NCBI RefSeq assembly: GCF_000005505.3 | Contig: NC_016134.3 | Span: forward strand, 39,556,150 to 39,620,149 | Direction of reading: 5' to 3' | Source of the DNA: Brachypodium distachyon | Taxonomy: Eukaryota > Streptophyta > Magnoliopsida > Poales > Poaceae | DNA length: 64,000 nt | In this document: positions 30,101 to 41,643 of the stretch, one piece after another | Numbering within the stretch: position 1 is the first letter of the stretch | Layout of the letters: each line of letters starts with the position of its first letter | The notes under the pieces: generated by a model | The model's database searches: none | Told to the model about the DNA's origin: nothing | The model's input: the letters and a program-made list of their open reading frames with translations, nothing else | Position numbers and translations under genes: made by a program

Positions 30101-31507
30101 TCGGATCTTGCTAGCGTAGCCCATCTTTGGCTGCTCCTCCCTCCTCGCTAAAATAATCTTCTCCGTGCTCACTAAGCACCAGCGCAGACTCGCACGCCGT
30201 GTCGCCTTGTTTGATTTTGTTTGCCTCGCGGATGCACCGCATGCACGCGCGCGACGCGAGCAGCCGGCTGGCCCCCTGGGTCGCATCGGAATCTCGACCA
30301 GCGACACGTACCTATTAGCTAAATGCCATGGACAATCTTTGCATGTCCCAGATTATCACCCTCTCACTAGCTAAATGCCGTGAACGATCTTTGCCGTCTT
30401 GGCGGCATGTACACAAACGGGTACTACAGTGACAAACAAGGACGGTGGAACGAAAGATTTTGCGTCCCAGAGCTCCTGGGGGGGTCAGCGTCAGTCACGG
30501 GGTGTCAGCTCGCTCGCGTCGTGCGCAATCTTGGTTGGATATCGGTTTTGACGACGAGCAAGTGAACGCCGCCAGCCATTTCGCTTCTGTTGTACAGAAA
30601 GGTGCGGGCTTATCTCCCCTCCTCCTTGTACCAGCATCAAAGGATCTACATCTCTTCCATCTAAAGAAAACCCAAGGGAAGAGAAGACTTTTTTTGCCAT
30701 AGATCATCAGCATCTTTTTTGGAAATAAGAGGGTTTCATTACGGATGTTTAACAAATGGAAAATCTGAAACAACCAGATTGGGGGTGGGGATGGAATGAT
30801 GATGGAAAAGGTTAATATGCTTTGGTCGGTAGCTTTGCTCAGCCTGAACGACTGCATTAACAAGGAGCAGCAACCTAATCCCCTCACTCTCACCTGCCCT
30901 CTGCGGCTCTGCTCCCCCACTAAATAATAATAGTCCACTCATTCTCGTATCTTCTCCATCAAAGAGAAACAACTTCTCACTCGCAAAAAAAGAAAAAGAG
31001 AAACAACTTCTTTTAATTGCTCATCAACCATGCCCTTCGTCTCTCTCCTGATGCTACCGCTCACCCAGCTGTCGATCAGACGGCTACGGTTTAGCCTTTC
31101 CCCCCTCTCTCTTTAGCTAAAGAATTAGCAGCGGGGGCACGGACAGGCAGACAGATTGATGCCATTGTTCGATTCTCCTTCCTTTCTCCTTCCCTCTCCT
31201 CTGCCTTTTTCTGGCCGTCTTTTCCATCCCCCGCATCTGTTCTTACAGCTTTACTCTCTCAACAACATTCCTCGCCTCGTGGGCTATCTGCTCCGTTCTT
31301 ATACTAGTGCAAGTGCCATTGCTGCGCAGGGGATTTGTTACTCGTCTTCTCCGTGATCCGTAGCCATCTCTGCCTCTCTCTCTGTCTCCTCATTCGTTCT
31401 TGTGTTCTTCTCGTGAGGAAATAAGCCTGGGTTCTTTTCGACGGCGCCTGGACAATAGTGGGCAGCTGGAGAAAGCCGGCCACGCCAGCGCCTTTCTTGG
31501 TTTCCTC
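27166..31507. other. Long intergenic region, no supported gene
   Basis: The PP2A 3'UTR occupies the first few hundred bases. A GC-rich stretch at 29150-30330 gives many overlapping ORFs on both strands with no recognisable domain. It may be a CpG-rich regulatory island or old gene debris. CT-rich leader-like sequence at about 31150-31500 is probably the 5'UTR of the DUF547 gene. A weak inverted repeat (about 28090-28145, CCAAAAATGTAA...TTACGTTTTTGG) could be a tiny MITE. Confidence 0.5.
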
Positions 31508-31714
31508 ATGGGCAGCTCACCCTGCTCTGTTGTACCAACTCCAGGTGAGGCTGGGATCCCGGCTGCTAGCTAGTTTCCTCAGCTCCGCCTGGAAGGCCGA
31601 ATGGGAATTCAGTCTGAATATCTGATGGAATCACTGGAGCGAGTGATGGGATTTACTTGCATTGCGCATGTTTGGAGTTGATGGCTGGTAATTTGCTTGG
31701 CAGGTTCTTGCTGA
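31508..31714 (+). promoter_or_regulatory. Upstream ORF across the 5'UTR intron of the DUF547 gene
   Basis: ATG at 31508 opens MGSSPCSVVPTP in the 5'UTR exon, which ends at donor AG|GTGAGG (31544). Spliced to the exon starting at 31704 it adds Gly-Ser-Cys and stops at TGA 31712-31714, only 22 bases before the main ATG at 31737. Such an upstream ORF would be expected to lower translation of the main protein; that effect is inferred. Confidence 0.55.
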
Positions 31715-31736
31715 GCGGAGTGACGCCTGGGCGGCC

Positions 31737-34700
31737 ATGGAGAGGGCCTGGAGATCAGGGGTGCTCTCGGAGACGGCGTCCTGCGCCGACACGCCGAGGT
31801 CCGGCCACTCGTCCTGCAATCTCCAACATCGCTATTCACAGGGGTTAGTTCTCCTCTCACAGGTCCTGAAATCTGAATCAAAAATTTCTTCTGAAACTTG
31901 TGCAGTCCAAGATCAATCGGTACTTTCCAAAAGAGAACTCGTTTTCAGTAAAATAGCAATACAGGAGTGCAGTGGTCTGCTGTGGTGAAAAATATAATAA
32001 AATGTGAAAAAACACTGCAGATTGAGAACGGACTTAGATTCCAATCCGTACCAAGTACGCTGCTCATTTCATTATCCATTTTTGCATACAGAACATTAAC
32101 AATTTTGCACTGTTTTAGTTGAGCAACTTATTATTTGGGTACTGTACACGCCAACTGTCCTCGTCATATCACATTGAATACCTTTACACCACATGTACGG
32201 TGCACTGTACAATGATCTTTAGACTTTACACTAATTGCTCCTGGAAATGTTTGACTGATATAGTACTGTGAAGGAACGTTAACTCATATGGATTTTATGT
32301 ATGGTACATAATTTTAAAATAGTAGGCCAAATAATTTGCTATGTCTTTATAACAGTGAATTTTGGCATGGAAACTGATCAAATGAAAATGATCTCTTATG
32401 TATGATTTTAGTATGCTCAAGACAGACGAAGGTGCAGTCGACATATCACCACGATTCTCTTACTGCAAGCCTGTGAGTAAATTGGATTTATCATTGAAAA
32501 GATTCAATACATTTTTACTGATTCCCTCATGTTGCTCAAAAGCTTAAGTTACTGATTCTCAAAAAAGAAGAAATCACAAGTTACTCTTCAGCGATACCTA
32601 TTGACCATACAATTTAATTATTAGATTGTGGTTCTATCACATAATGCAGACCACCAATCGAGACATGATGCTCCACAGACGACATTCACTTAACATGCCG
32701 GAGCATTTGCCAAGTCATTACTCCAGGAAAACAATGGAAAGGACTAAAAAATCTACTTCAATGGTTAGTTGCAAATTGCCCGAATTGTTTCAATTTGTCG
32801 AACCGCGGAAGTATATTTTTTTTTGTTGAAGCTGAAGAAATATGCAGATATGTTGCTTAAAAAAATGCCTCCCACTAAATTTTTTAGAATTTTAACATTA
32901 TCACTTGTATTTTTAGCAAAAAAAAGCTTAAATTGTTTGAATTGGCAGAAGAAATACCTCCACCCAAATTTTCTTCGGGTCTGCCTCAAGATTTATGTGT
33001 CTTATATCTGTGCGATGTATTTATTTTACTATTTTGCATTATTGATCTAAGTACGGTTTTGCACCACTTATCCTTCGAAAGTAATAATCCAGAAACAAAC
33101 AATTTGGTGGAATATTGGACTTAAAGTGAGAATATTAATAGTCCTGCATGCTCATCCGTACATTTGATGGCATGCTGAACTGAAAATTGAGAATATTAAT
33201 TAGTCCTACATGTTGTTCCGAACCTTTCTTTATACATGTGTTCTTAGTCATGACCTTGCATTCTGTAGTCCGTTGCAGATTTAGCGGGGGAGATTGCAGC
33301 CCTCGAGCAGGAAGTCATACGCAAGGAACTACATCTGCTCTCCCTCTACAGAAGAGCATTTGACCAGTATCTATCTGATTCTTCCAGTGTTGCGAGTATG
33401 AGCGAGGTACATAACTCAGGGTGCTAGATATAGATCAGTATTTCGGACTTCAGTGTATGGTACTTCCTCCCATCGATAAAAAGTGTTGTCCATTTTGTAC
33501 TAAGTTAGTACAAACTTTGTACTAAGTGGGCGACACTTTTTATGGATCAGAGGGAGTAAATAAAAAAGACCAGGACTTGGGAGTCATCCTAACAGTATAA
33601 GTCCAAATGTCCTAAAATTAATTCCATTAGCAGGTGGATCAAGAAACGCCAAAAACCATCGATGAGGGCGCGCTCCGTTTGAGAGATATCAAACAGTCTG
33701 CAGCCTTCAACTTGCCAACTGTTTCAGATTCTAAAAGTGTATGAACTTTCTCCCTCCATTAATTCTTTTCAGTATACCCTTCCTAGCCACATAATGTTTC
33801 TATATCTGGTATCTTACAGGAGGTATCAAGACCAGCTTTGAGGCATTCGAGCCTGGTCAACTTCTTGAGTGCTTCTATTTCTGACTATGTACCTAAGATT
33901 TCTTGCAAACTATCGGAAGACATTCTAAGCTGCATTGCTGCTGTCTACTGCAAACTTGCAAGCACACTGTCGCAAGATGCAGAATCTGTGGCTTCACCAA
34001 GTCCTTCTGTTTCATCTTCAAGTACCTTTTCTCCAAGGCGTCGTAATGATAGCTGGAGTCCTCGGTACAACTTTGATACCGCCACAAGCCCTCACCAATA
34101 TGGATACCAAAAGGATAACAATGAAAAAAACAGAGACATGATAATTGTTCCAAGGATACGTATAGATGCTGACAAGTTTAACTATGCCTCAAAAATGCTC
34201 GAGAATATCAGGTAAGCCACGAAAACAAGAGAAGCAGTGTTTTTTTTCCAGACTGGGAATGAACACTTACGAAAGATGGAAGGCTTCAATTACTTATATA
34301 TAATTTCTTTATGCTCTTTCCCAGGTCCCTGATACAGCGGCTCGAAAAAATTGACCCAACAAAGATGACGCATGACGAGCAGCTGTGCTTTTGGATTAAC
34401 ATCCACAATGCTTTAGTCATGCATGTATTACTCTACACTGAAAACACATAGTATTACATTTTTCTGTATCCACTGTTGACCTCAGAAATCAGAGTTCAGG
34501 CCTAACCTATACTGCCTTGTGATGTGCAGGCTTTTCTGGCCTATGGGTTACATGACAAACGCATGAAGAGCACCGACATGATTCTCAAGGTACAATCATA
34601 CTATTCTGTTCTTCTCTCTCTACTTATAATCTGAATGTGCCTGACCATTTCTCAACTAATATATTGTCAGGCTGCGTACAATGTGGGTGGCCAATCAATA

Positions 34701-35385
34701 AATGCTCAAATTATTCAGAACTCAATTCTTGGATGTCAATCCCATCGTCCATCATTGGTAAGACCTGCTTCTATGATACACAAAATATGAAGTTCCCCAT
34801 TAACAAAACAAAAATGACATGCATGCTAACGAGCATTACCATCACAGTGGGTTCGGACACTATTCACGCCAGCAAAAAGATCCACAACAGGGTCGACGAC
34901 AAGACACCCTTATGCCCTTCACCATTCAGAGCCGATCGTGCACTTTGCACTCTCGACAGGAGCATTTTCAGACCCACCTGTGAGCTCCTCGGCATCTCAA
35001 TCCCTCCTGCTGATGATGTCAACACCTTGTCCCCGTGCAAAATTTTCTTACCAGGGAAAGTGAAACCTTGTTGCAGGTGCGGCTGTACACGGCCAAGAAG
35101 ATACACCACCAGCTGGAGCGAGCCCGGACCGAGTTCATCCAGGCCAACGTCGCCGTGAGGAAGCAGGCCCTCCAGCTGCCCAAGGTGCTCCACTACTACG
35201 CCAAGGACACCGTGCTGGAGCTGCGCCACCTGGTGGAGCTGGTGTCCGAGAGCACGTCAGAGGCCCAGCAGAAGGAGATGGTCCAGCTCCAGCACCGGCT
35301 CAGGAGAAGGATCGACAAGTGCGTGGAGTGGCTGCCCTACAAGTCCAACTTCAGATACGTTGTACATAGGGATTTGGCCGAATAG
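31737..35385 (+). CDS. Leucine-zipper (MIP1-type) and DUF547 domain protein
   Basis: Coding exons: 31737-31843, 32412-32472, 32650-32763, 33269-33406, 33634-33738, 33820-34211, 34325-34424, 34530-34589, 34671-34757, 34848-34979 and 35077-35385, giving 534 residues. The ATG has a strong plant context (GCGGCCATGGAG). Residues about 96-125 (ADLAGEIAALEQEVIRKELH) form the N-terminal coiled coil described as the ternary complex factor MIP1 leucine zipper. A Ser-rich linker follows. The DUF547 domain starts near 306 (DEQLCFWINIHNALVMHAFL) and includes the conserved AAYNVGGQSINAQIIQNSIL and HHSEPIVHFALSTGAFSDPP. The C-terminus VEWLPYKSNFRYVVHRDLAE is typical of the family. The biochemical role of DUF547 is not established. 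The gene converges with the reductase at 36111. Confidence 0.93.
33463..33556. mobile_element. Stowaway-like MITE in DUF547 gene intron
   Basis: Ends are CTTCCTCCCATCGATAAAAA and inverted TTTTTATGGATCAGAGGGAG, flanked by TA. The internal palindrome around TTTTGTACTAAGTTAGTACAAA matches the element at 39969-40061, so both belong to one subfamily. Confidence 0.87.
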
Positions 35386-36110
35386 GGGACCGGCCAGTTT
35401 TTGGTTTTCCTTTTTGATTTGTTTTGTTGTTAAGGTGTAAGTAATTAGCAGGTTTTAGATAAACCTAACAAATGGGTGGTGTGTAATTGAGCGAGTTGTG
35501 TGTGTAAGTAACTACAGGTGAAGTGTGAATTGTTAATGGTTTTGGTTAGATAGTGCGAGCCAGAAGGTTTGCTGGTGCTCTGAACTGTGAAACCTTCTCC
35601 TTTCCTGTCACTCAATTCAGCCAGTAGTGCTGTGCATCTGGATCCTTCTCCTGAGCCGGTGCTGAATTTTAGTTAGATGAGGGGGATAAAGACAGTCTTA
35701 TTTAGTCCCCGCTCCAGAATTCCTAAAGAATTCAGACCCACGTGCACATGGCGAAGAAGCAAGTGGTACGAATGCAAGAGTCAAAAAGCGAAAACACAAA
35801 TATGATTGCTCAACATATGGATGAAGTTTAGTCAGTTGCCAGCGACACAGGCAAAACCAATTCAACGTTTCAAATGTTCAATTGCTGCTTGAATTAATTG
35901 CAATTTGCAAAGCATGTGGAAACATTCCATTGCCGCGTAAATCCATGGGCGACAAATAACAATTGATGTTAGGTATAGCACGGAGACTGACACGTGAATT
36001 ATTTGAAGAGAAAAACAAGAAATGGATGACTTGGGAACTGACATGAAATGATCCAGACATAGTTGCAATATGTGTTTGGATATGGCTTGGTCAAATTATT
36101 GTCTCTCTTA

Positions 36111-37702
36111 TCATAAAGGGCATTCTAGCAAATGGCCCTGATCTTTCAGCGACTCCACGCAGTCGTCGAACATCTCCCGCAGTCCTTTGAACTTGAAACC
36201 CAGACCCTGGAGTTTGGATGTGTTTAGCTGGTAGGACTGCTTTCCATAGGGGTTGTTTAGCCTGCAGAGCAATTTCAAGGATGCATTTTCAGTCAAACTT
36301 TCGGCTTAAATTGATGAAGAAAAATATGTTAGCAACAGGAATAAATATTAGGACTGCGGCTGACCTCCTTGGGATGGGAAATACTGGGAACTGTTTTGCA
36401 AGCAAGCCAACCAGTTCAGTGTTGTCCAGAACCACTGAACTGCACAGATATCTGCCCATGGCCTCGGGTGTTTCGTACACGAGAATGTGGCTCCGTGCAA
36501 CATCGTCGATATGAACATACCCCATTCTTCCATACAAAGTAAACCTGTCAGTGTCACCTGCAAGAGCATTTAACACCCACAACGAGCAACCATGAAGAGC
36601 ACACCATCGAAAAAACTGAACAATAAACAACTTAAATGATGCCAAGAATGTGTTACATATGAAGTCAGGGACTTGTATTCAGTAAAGCACTTGGAAAGGT
36701 TGAACTGAATCACTGAGGCCACACAGTAAGTTTAGCACCCAGTTGGAAATAAATGATGATTCTACCAAGAAAAAAAATACCTTGAAGTAAGCCAAGGATA
36801 TCTGAAGCGGTAGTACACAATTCATGGGATAAACTGGGTCCAATCACAAATGATGGAAGAACAGATACAAGGTCAATGCTATTCTCCCTGGCAAAGTCCA
36901 GTGCTGCTTTCTCTGCAAATATCTTTGCCAGGGCATACCATAGCTATTTGGGCGCACAGAAGAGGAACAATTTCAGATCAAAATTTACTGAAGCAACGGA
37001 ATCCAGAATATAGTTTATGGTGTTCTGCATCACCTGTAGTTTTTCGCAGAGTGGCACAGAGCTCCATATTGTTTCATCCCACGAGAGTTGTGGGTGCTGA
37101 GTTTCATCCCTAATCCTTACCGCAGATGAAGAAGATGTGAGAATCACCCTTTTGAGAAATGGATTCTTCTTGCACGATCTTAGCACGTTTAGGGTACCAT
37201 TAATTGCAGGACCGAGTGTTGCTTCCTGCAACATGAATAGGATGACTAAGCTGTATGGCATGGTAATGATAATAGAGTTAAGTGAAATGCAGCATGCCTT
37301 GCAATTGGAATCAGATTTAGCGAGGACAGGAGATGCAGTGTGGAAGACACCCTCACAAGCCATGACAGCATCGTCAAAGCTTCCTTCCTCCATGAGATCA
37401 GCTCTCACAAGTTGGAGCCTCTCGTTTGCACCTGGCAATTTCCAAAGGTGTGCCACTTTTCTTCGATCCCCTGTTAAGTTGAAGAAATCCTCAAAACATA
37501 TAGTTTGTTTTGCTTGCAGCTATGATTACCAAGGATACATATGATACCAATGTCACTAAGAGGAATGCTACAAAGGAGTACCTGGGTCTCTGACTGTCCC
37601 TAGCACATGATATCCAGACTCAAGGAGTCTTTTGACGAGCCAAGAGGCAACAAAACCTGAAGCCCCAGTTACACACACTTTGCCCTTGGTTGAGCTCACC
37701 AT
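36111..37702 (-). CDS. TKPR1: TKPR1-like NADPH-dependent reductase (CCR/DFR family)
   Basis: Six exons on the minus strand: 37702-37582, 37470-37298, 37225-37034, 36943-36781, 36557-36365 and 36261-36111, giving 330 residues. The extended short-chain dehydrogenase features are clear: the Rossmann motif [12 protein letters not shown] (11-22), Arg38 in TVRDPG for NADPH, Ser in TSSSSAVRI (about 128-136), and Tyr165/Lys169 in LWYALAK. The true cinnamoyl-CoA reductase signature NWYCYGK is absent, and segments such as [20 protein letters not shown] and [14 protein letters not shown] best match tetraketide alpha-pyrone reductase 1. TKPR1 works in sporopollenin synthesis in anther tapetum. Intron 2 has a GC donor (AAG|GCATGC). 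An in-frame ATG at 37753 exists, but 37702 fits the family start. The exact substrate is inferred. Confidence 0.92.
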
Positions 37703-38080
37703 TCTCTCGAGCTGGTAGTGAAGCTGAGATTTGATGCAAATCCACCTCCTCATATAAGCATGCCAAATAACATTCTAGGGAAGGAAGATCAAGATTGGTG
37801 CATCATCCCATTTTTGTGACCATGGTTAACAAGTATAAAGCGTGGTTGGTAGAATCTAGATTTACAATGCATTCTCAAGGTATCTAGGTGACAGGTTGGT
37901 GTGAAATAGCAATGAGTTTGTTGATTGCTGTGTCAATTCTTTTGCACATTCCATCAACATGTGACTCACCAAAACAAAAAGTTGAGGAATCATCTTCAGA
38001 TTCAAAAGCAACAAAGCTTGTGGGAAAAAAACATCAGATGCGTTTTCGCCTATAGTTAAATCAAACTTTCACCTATCGTA

Positions 38081-39006
38081 TCAACATGAAGTTGTACTAA
38101 ACCTGGAGCTATGTTTTGGGGAAAAAGTTGCAGCCAGAGAATCAAGGACCCTATGGAAACTGCTAAACCTCGAGCTGACAACGTCCACCTCAATGCCGAG
38201 CCTCCTGACACCATCGGCGGTGACCGGCCCATGTGCGGCCACGACCATGTCGGGCCAGCGTGCCCTGAGCCGTGGCCAGCTCCACCCCATGGCGTCCAGC
38301 CCCTTGAGCAGCCCCTCCACCTCGGACGAGCTGGTGAACACGATGGCGTCGGGCGCGGTGGCGTCCGGGGCGACCAGCACCTCAGCGCAGCCCGGCCCGG
38401 CCCAGCATGTGGTGTACGCCGGAGCGCGCACGGCCACCCACCCGGCCGCTTCGAGCCCAGCGAGGAAGTCGGGCACGACGGGCGGCTCGCGGAGGCCGTC
38501 GACGTCGGGGACGGGGCAGAGCACGCGGCGGCCGGACCCGCGCCCCAGCGCCTCCACGAGGCCGGCAGGGATGGGGACGTCCGGGACGAGGACGGTGACC
38601 CTTCCGGGGTCGCGGCAGAGTCTGGAGAGGAAGGGCCGTCCAGAAGGTCGGCGTCGCTGCCGAGGGCAGCTATGGTGAAGGGGAGGGCGGAGGCGGAGGC
38701 GGAGATAGGCCGTTGCGAGGGGGAGGAGGAGGAGGAGGAAGGGAGGGCGCGGGAGAAGGCGGAGATGCCGGAGCGGGAGGTGAACGCAAGCGCCGCGAAC
38801 GGGTCGAGGGCGCCGGGCAGGAGCAAGGGGCGGAGGCGGTCGGGTTCGTGGGCGCGGATGGCGATGGTGGGCACCGGGAGAGGCTGCGCGCCGCGCTGGC
38901 GGAGAAGCTCGTGAAGCCGGCCACCGTATCCACCGCCGCTGGTGGTCTGGGGCGTCGTGAACGCTACTCGCCGGCCCGCGAGCGATAGGGTCTCCGGCTG
39001 CGCCAT
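38081..39006 (-). pseudogene. HEM4 / uroporphyrinogen-III synthase-like gene with frameshift
   Basis: The first part, from ATG 39006, reads MAQPETLSLAGRRVAFTTPQ, AALAFTSRSGISAFSRAL and IAALGSDADLLDG. The HEM4 fold then continues in another frame: FLSRLCRDPGRVTVLVPDVP, GLVEALG, RVLCPVPDVDGL, PDAIVFTSSSEVEGLLKGL and VVAAHGPVTADGVRRLGIEV, stopping at 38081. The frame changes near 38628-38640 and amounts to a missing base (or two extra). No plausible intron can absorb it, since no GT donor lies near. HEM4 proteins cyclise hydroxymethylbilane to uroporphyrinogen III, but this one differs from the canonical plastid HEMD and lacks an obvious transit peptide, so its activity is uncertain. It is either a recent pseudogene or a sequence error. 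The locus is intronless and very GC-rich. Confidence 0.8.
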
Positions 39007-39103
39007 TCCCCTCCTCGCAATCGCCGACGCGCCGCGATGCCAATCTAGGGAGGATATCTACTGCCTTCTCTGCGCACTTCAACTGTTTTGTGCTTCTGTG
39101 TTA

Positions 39104-39171
39104 CCTCCGTTCCTAAATAATTTCGATGTTTCAGTGCAAATGCATGCACTGAAACTTTCGAACGGAGGGAG
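39104..39171. mobile_element. Stowaway MITE upstream of HEM4 gene
   Basis: Left end CCTCCGTTCCTAAATAATTT and right end CTTTCGAACGGAGGGAG are inverted, with an internal palindrome TTTCAGTGCAAATGCATGCACTGAAA-type hairpin, and TA on both sides. It lies about 100 bp upstream of the HEM4 start, in the likely promoter. Confidence 0.85.
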
Positions 39172-39674
39172 TAATTACAGTTCAAGAATTCAGAACAGCA
39201 GAGCGCTTCAACCGTCAGAAGATAACGTAGAAAACACAGCGTGATACACAGAGAAGAACATCAAACCAGAAAATTTCCTGCACTGTGATCTGACATATAC
39301 AATTATGTGCTAAGTCAAGCAAAGTACACAAGAACTTTTTATCATGCACTGTGGAATCTAACAATATTCTGGTTTTTATTCCTCCTGCTGCTAACAATAT
39401 TCAATTGATTGTAGTTGATACAGTGATACACATAGTTGACAATAGATAAGGAGAATGTATGCTTCATGGCACCAACTTTGCACACTTCAACAGAGCAGTG
39501 ACCAGGTATTGTTGGCGAGATTGCGACTATGCTACCTATCTGTAGGCAGCTCTCCATGTTTGAGCATCGAGGCATGAATGCATCAAGAATACATGGTGGA
39601 ATGTTGATCGGGGTTTCGCAGCAACATCGTTTTGGCTTGACTGCAATGTCTCAGGGAGCAGATGCAAACGGCAG

Positions 39675-41643
39675 TCACCGCAACTGGGTCTCGAAAGGGA
39701 GTTCAATGGGTGTGGCATTTCCATAGAACTCTTCAAGGTTGTAGAATTCTCGCTGCGGGGGAAGAAATATATGGACGACGACATCACCTGTAATAGTGCA
39801 AAGGACAGGTTAATAGGTCAATGGCGAATTTTGTACATCATCATCACAACACTTGGCACTGGACAGTAGACCCCAAGATGAGCTTTTTCCAACAAAATAA
39901 AACAATATAGTATAAAAATCTATAAGAGCTGTTTAGAAAGCTGTTTCCAAACCCAAAGAAGAAAGGTACTCCCTCCGATCCTAAAAAGTGTCGCTCATTT
40001 AATACAAAATTTGTACTAAATTATTACAAAATGGGCGACACTTTTTATGAATCGGAGGGAGTAGCAACAAGTGTAGCGGTGCATTTTCAGCCTATTCAAA
40101 AGATAGGAAGTTCTATCAGTTTCTATTCAATACCAATTTTCCTGGCTACTTATCTTACTAAACGTGACGCACTAAACCGAGCTCTAGCAGAAATATGCAC
40201 AAAGAAATCCTTACTTTTACACTAAGTTTACAACCGGATTATAAACTGATCATTATCCTTTAGTTCGAGTTTACACAATTCCAAACCCTGAGTTTCAGAC
40301 AAAAATCTGAACCCTTTTTCATTAATCGAATTAGTGTTTGAAAACTAACAAAAAAAATTTGTCTTAAACTTCTCTTCCACGAATTCAAAAGGCTAACTTG
40401 TGTTTGACTTCAAATGTCAAAACCTTTCTCTACCTCTTTACATAACAATCAAGATGTTGCAGTAGAAGGTTTCATATGCAATGAGTACGACCGTTTAGAA
40501 TAAATACATGATTAGAGAAGTACAGAACACTGACCAAAGTCCAGTAAAGTCCATGAATTCGGCTTTGTATCACCAGATGCAACTCTGCTAAACTGCTGCT
40601 CACCGATGTCTCTCATTTTGGAACTGTGACCGCAACAAAAAATTACACAAGAGTCATAATTGAACTTGTTTCAGAAACCACATCAGGTAGCTAGTGCACA
40701 TTCACGTTTCTCTTAGGTTGAAATTATGTGGGCACGAAATTGGATACATAGGGAGCACCTGATGGCCTCAATCTGTGCATTTGAGAAAGCAGTGAGAATA
40801 ATGAAGAACTCAGTCCAGTAGACAATCGGCTTTACGAAGAGTACACGAATATCGGCAGCCTTGACCTCACTTGCAACTTTAGCCAGTGAAACAGCCACTG
40901 AAAAATAAGGCAAATAATGATCGGATTAAGACTCGTAAACAGCAGATGGACATCTAAGGAAAACACAACTCTAGCTAGCAGAGTGCATTCTAGAATAACA
41001 CTTCTGGTTCTGTGATAATGGTACTCCCTCCGTCCCGAAATAAGTGACCTTGAATCCACGTCACTTATTTCCGGACGGAGGGAGTACTATCTTCTGAACA
41101 TTTTATTCAGCTTAGGCCGAATTCTTGGTTAAGGAGAGACGAGGGAGTGAGTGGAGAGGCATGCACATACAAGACAAGCACTCGGCGTCCTCGTCGGCCT
41201 CATTGGCCGGAGCCCCGCCCCCACCGGCGGCGCTGTACACAACCTCGCCATGCTTCTGGAGCAAATCCTCGAGCAGCTCGTCCGCACCTTCCCCTGTTCC
41301 AGAATCCTACGCGAGCAAGAAAACCCGGATGCCGGTGTCAGTCAGAACTCAGGCCAACCGAACATTACGAGAGCAGACTGAGCTCTCCGCCAGTAAAACC
41401 CACCGCACTGGACGAGGAAGAAGAAGACGGAGAGCGAGCTCGACAGGGGACGGCGGTGGGCAGCGGCAGCAGCAGCAGGTCGCTCCTCAGCTGGGAGCCC
41501 TGGCGGCGGAGGAGGGCCCCGCCGCCTCCGCCGGCGCGCCGCGGCCGCGTGTGTAGCGGGACGGCGACCGGCGGCGCGCGCCCGAGGATGTGGCTCTGGA
41601 TAGCGGCGGCTCTCATGGTAACTGCAGCTGTGAAATTTTCCAC
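39675..41643 (-). CDS. IJ: Protein Iojap, chloroplastic (RsfS/DUF143 ribosomal silencing factor)
   Basis: Five exons: 41643-41404, 41306-41171, 40897-40759, 40623-40535 and 39787-39675, giving 238 residues; a second Met at 41616 would give 229. Exon 1 is a basic, Ser/Arg/Ala-rich leader suited to a plastid transit peptide. The RsfS domain follows: GADELLEDLLQKHGEVVYSA, LAVSLAKVASEVKAADIRVL, FVKPIVYWTEFFIILTAFSN, AQIEAISSKMRDIGEQQ, WTLLDFGDVVVHIFLPPQRE and FYNLEEFYGNATPIELPFET. RsfS proteins bind large-subunit protein L14 and block subunit joining; loss of maize iojap gives plastids without ribosomes. The exon 1 donor (GCG|GTGGGT at 41404) was chosen because it alone keeps the transit-peptide frame in phase with exon 2. 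The later GTAATG would force a different frame. Introns carry two MITEs. Confidence 0.93.
39969..40061. mobile_element. Stowaway-like MITE in Iojap intron 4
   Basis: CTCCCTCCGATCCTAAAAAG and the inverted CTTTTTATGAATCGGAGGGAG are flanked by TA. The interior (GTGTCGCTCATTT, TTTGTACTAAATTATTACAAA) matches the element at 33463. Confidence 0.9.
41024..41084. mobile_element. Stowaway MITE in Iojap intron 2
   Basis: CTCCCTCCGTCCCGAAATAA at the left and TTATTTCCGGACGGAGGGAG at the right are near-perfect inverted repeats flanked by TA. The 61-bp element is nearly all inverted repeat. Confidence 0.9.

Noticed and set aside
29074..30151. Overlapping Arg/Pro/Ala-rich ORFs on both strands
   Set aside because: High GC removes stop codons in all frames; there is no motif and frames on both strands are equally open.
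34637..35158. Plus-strand ORF of 173 codons in the DUF547 3' half
   Set aside because: It crosses real exons and introns in the wrong frame; the spliced frame gives the conserved DUF547 sequence.
38111..38914. Plus-strand ORF of 267 codons opposite the HEM4 gene
   Set aside because: It is an antisense shadow caused by GC-rich third codon positions; it has no domain and the opposite strand encodes the recognisable HEM4 protein.
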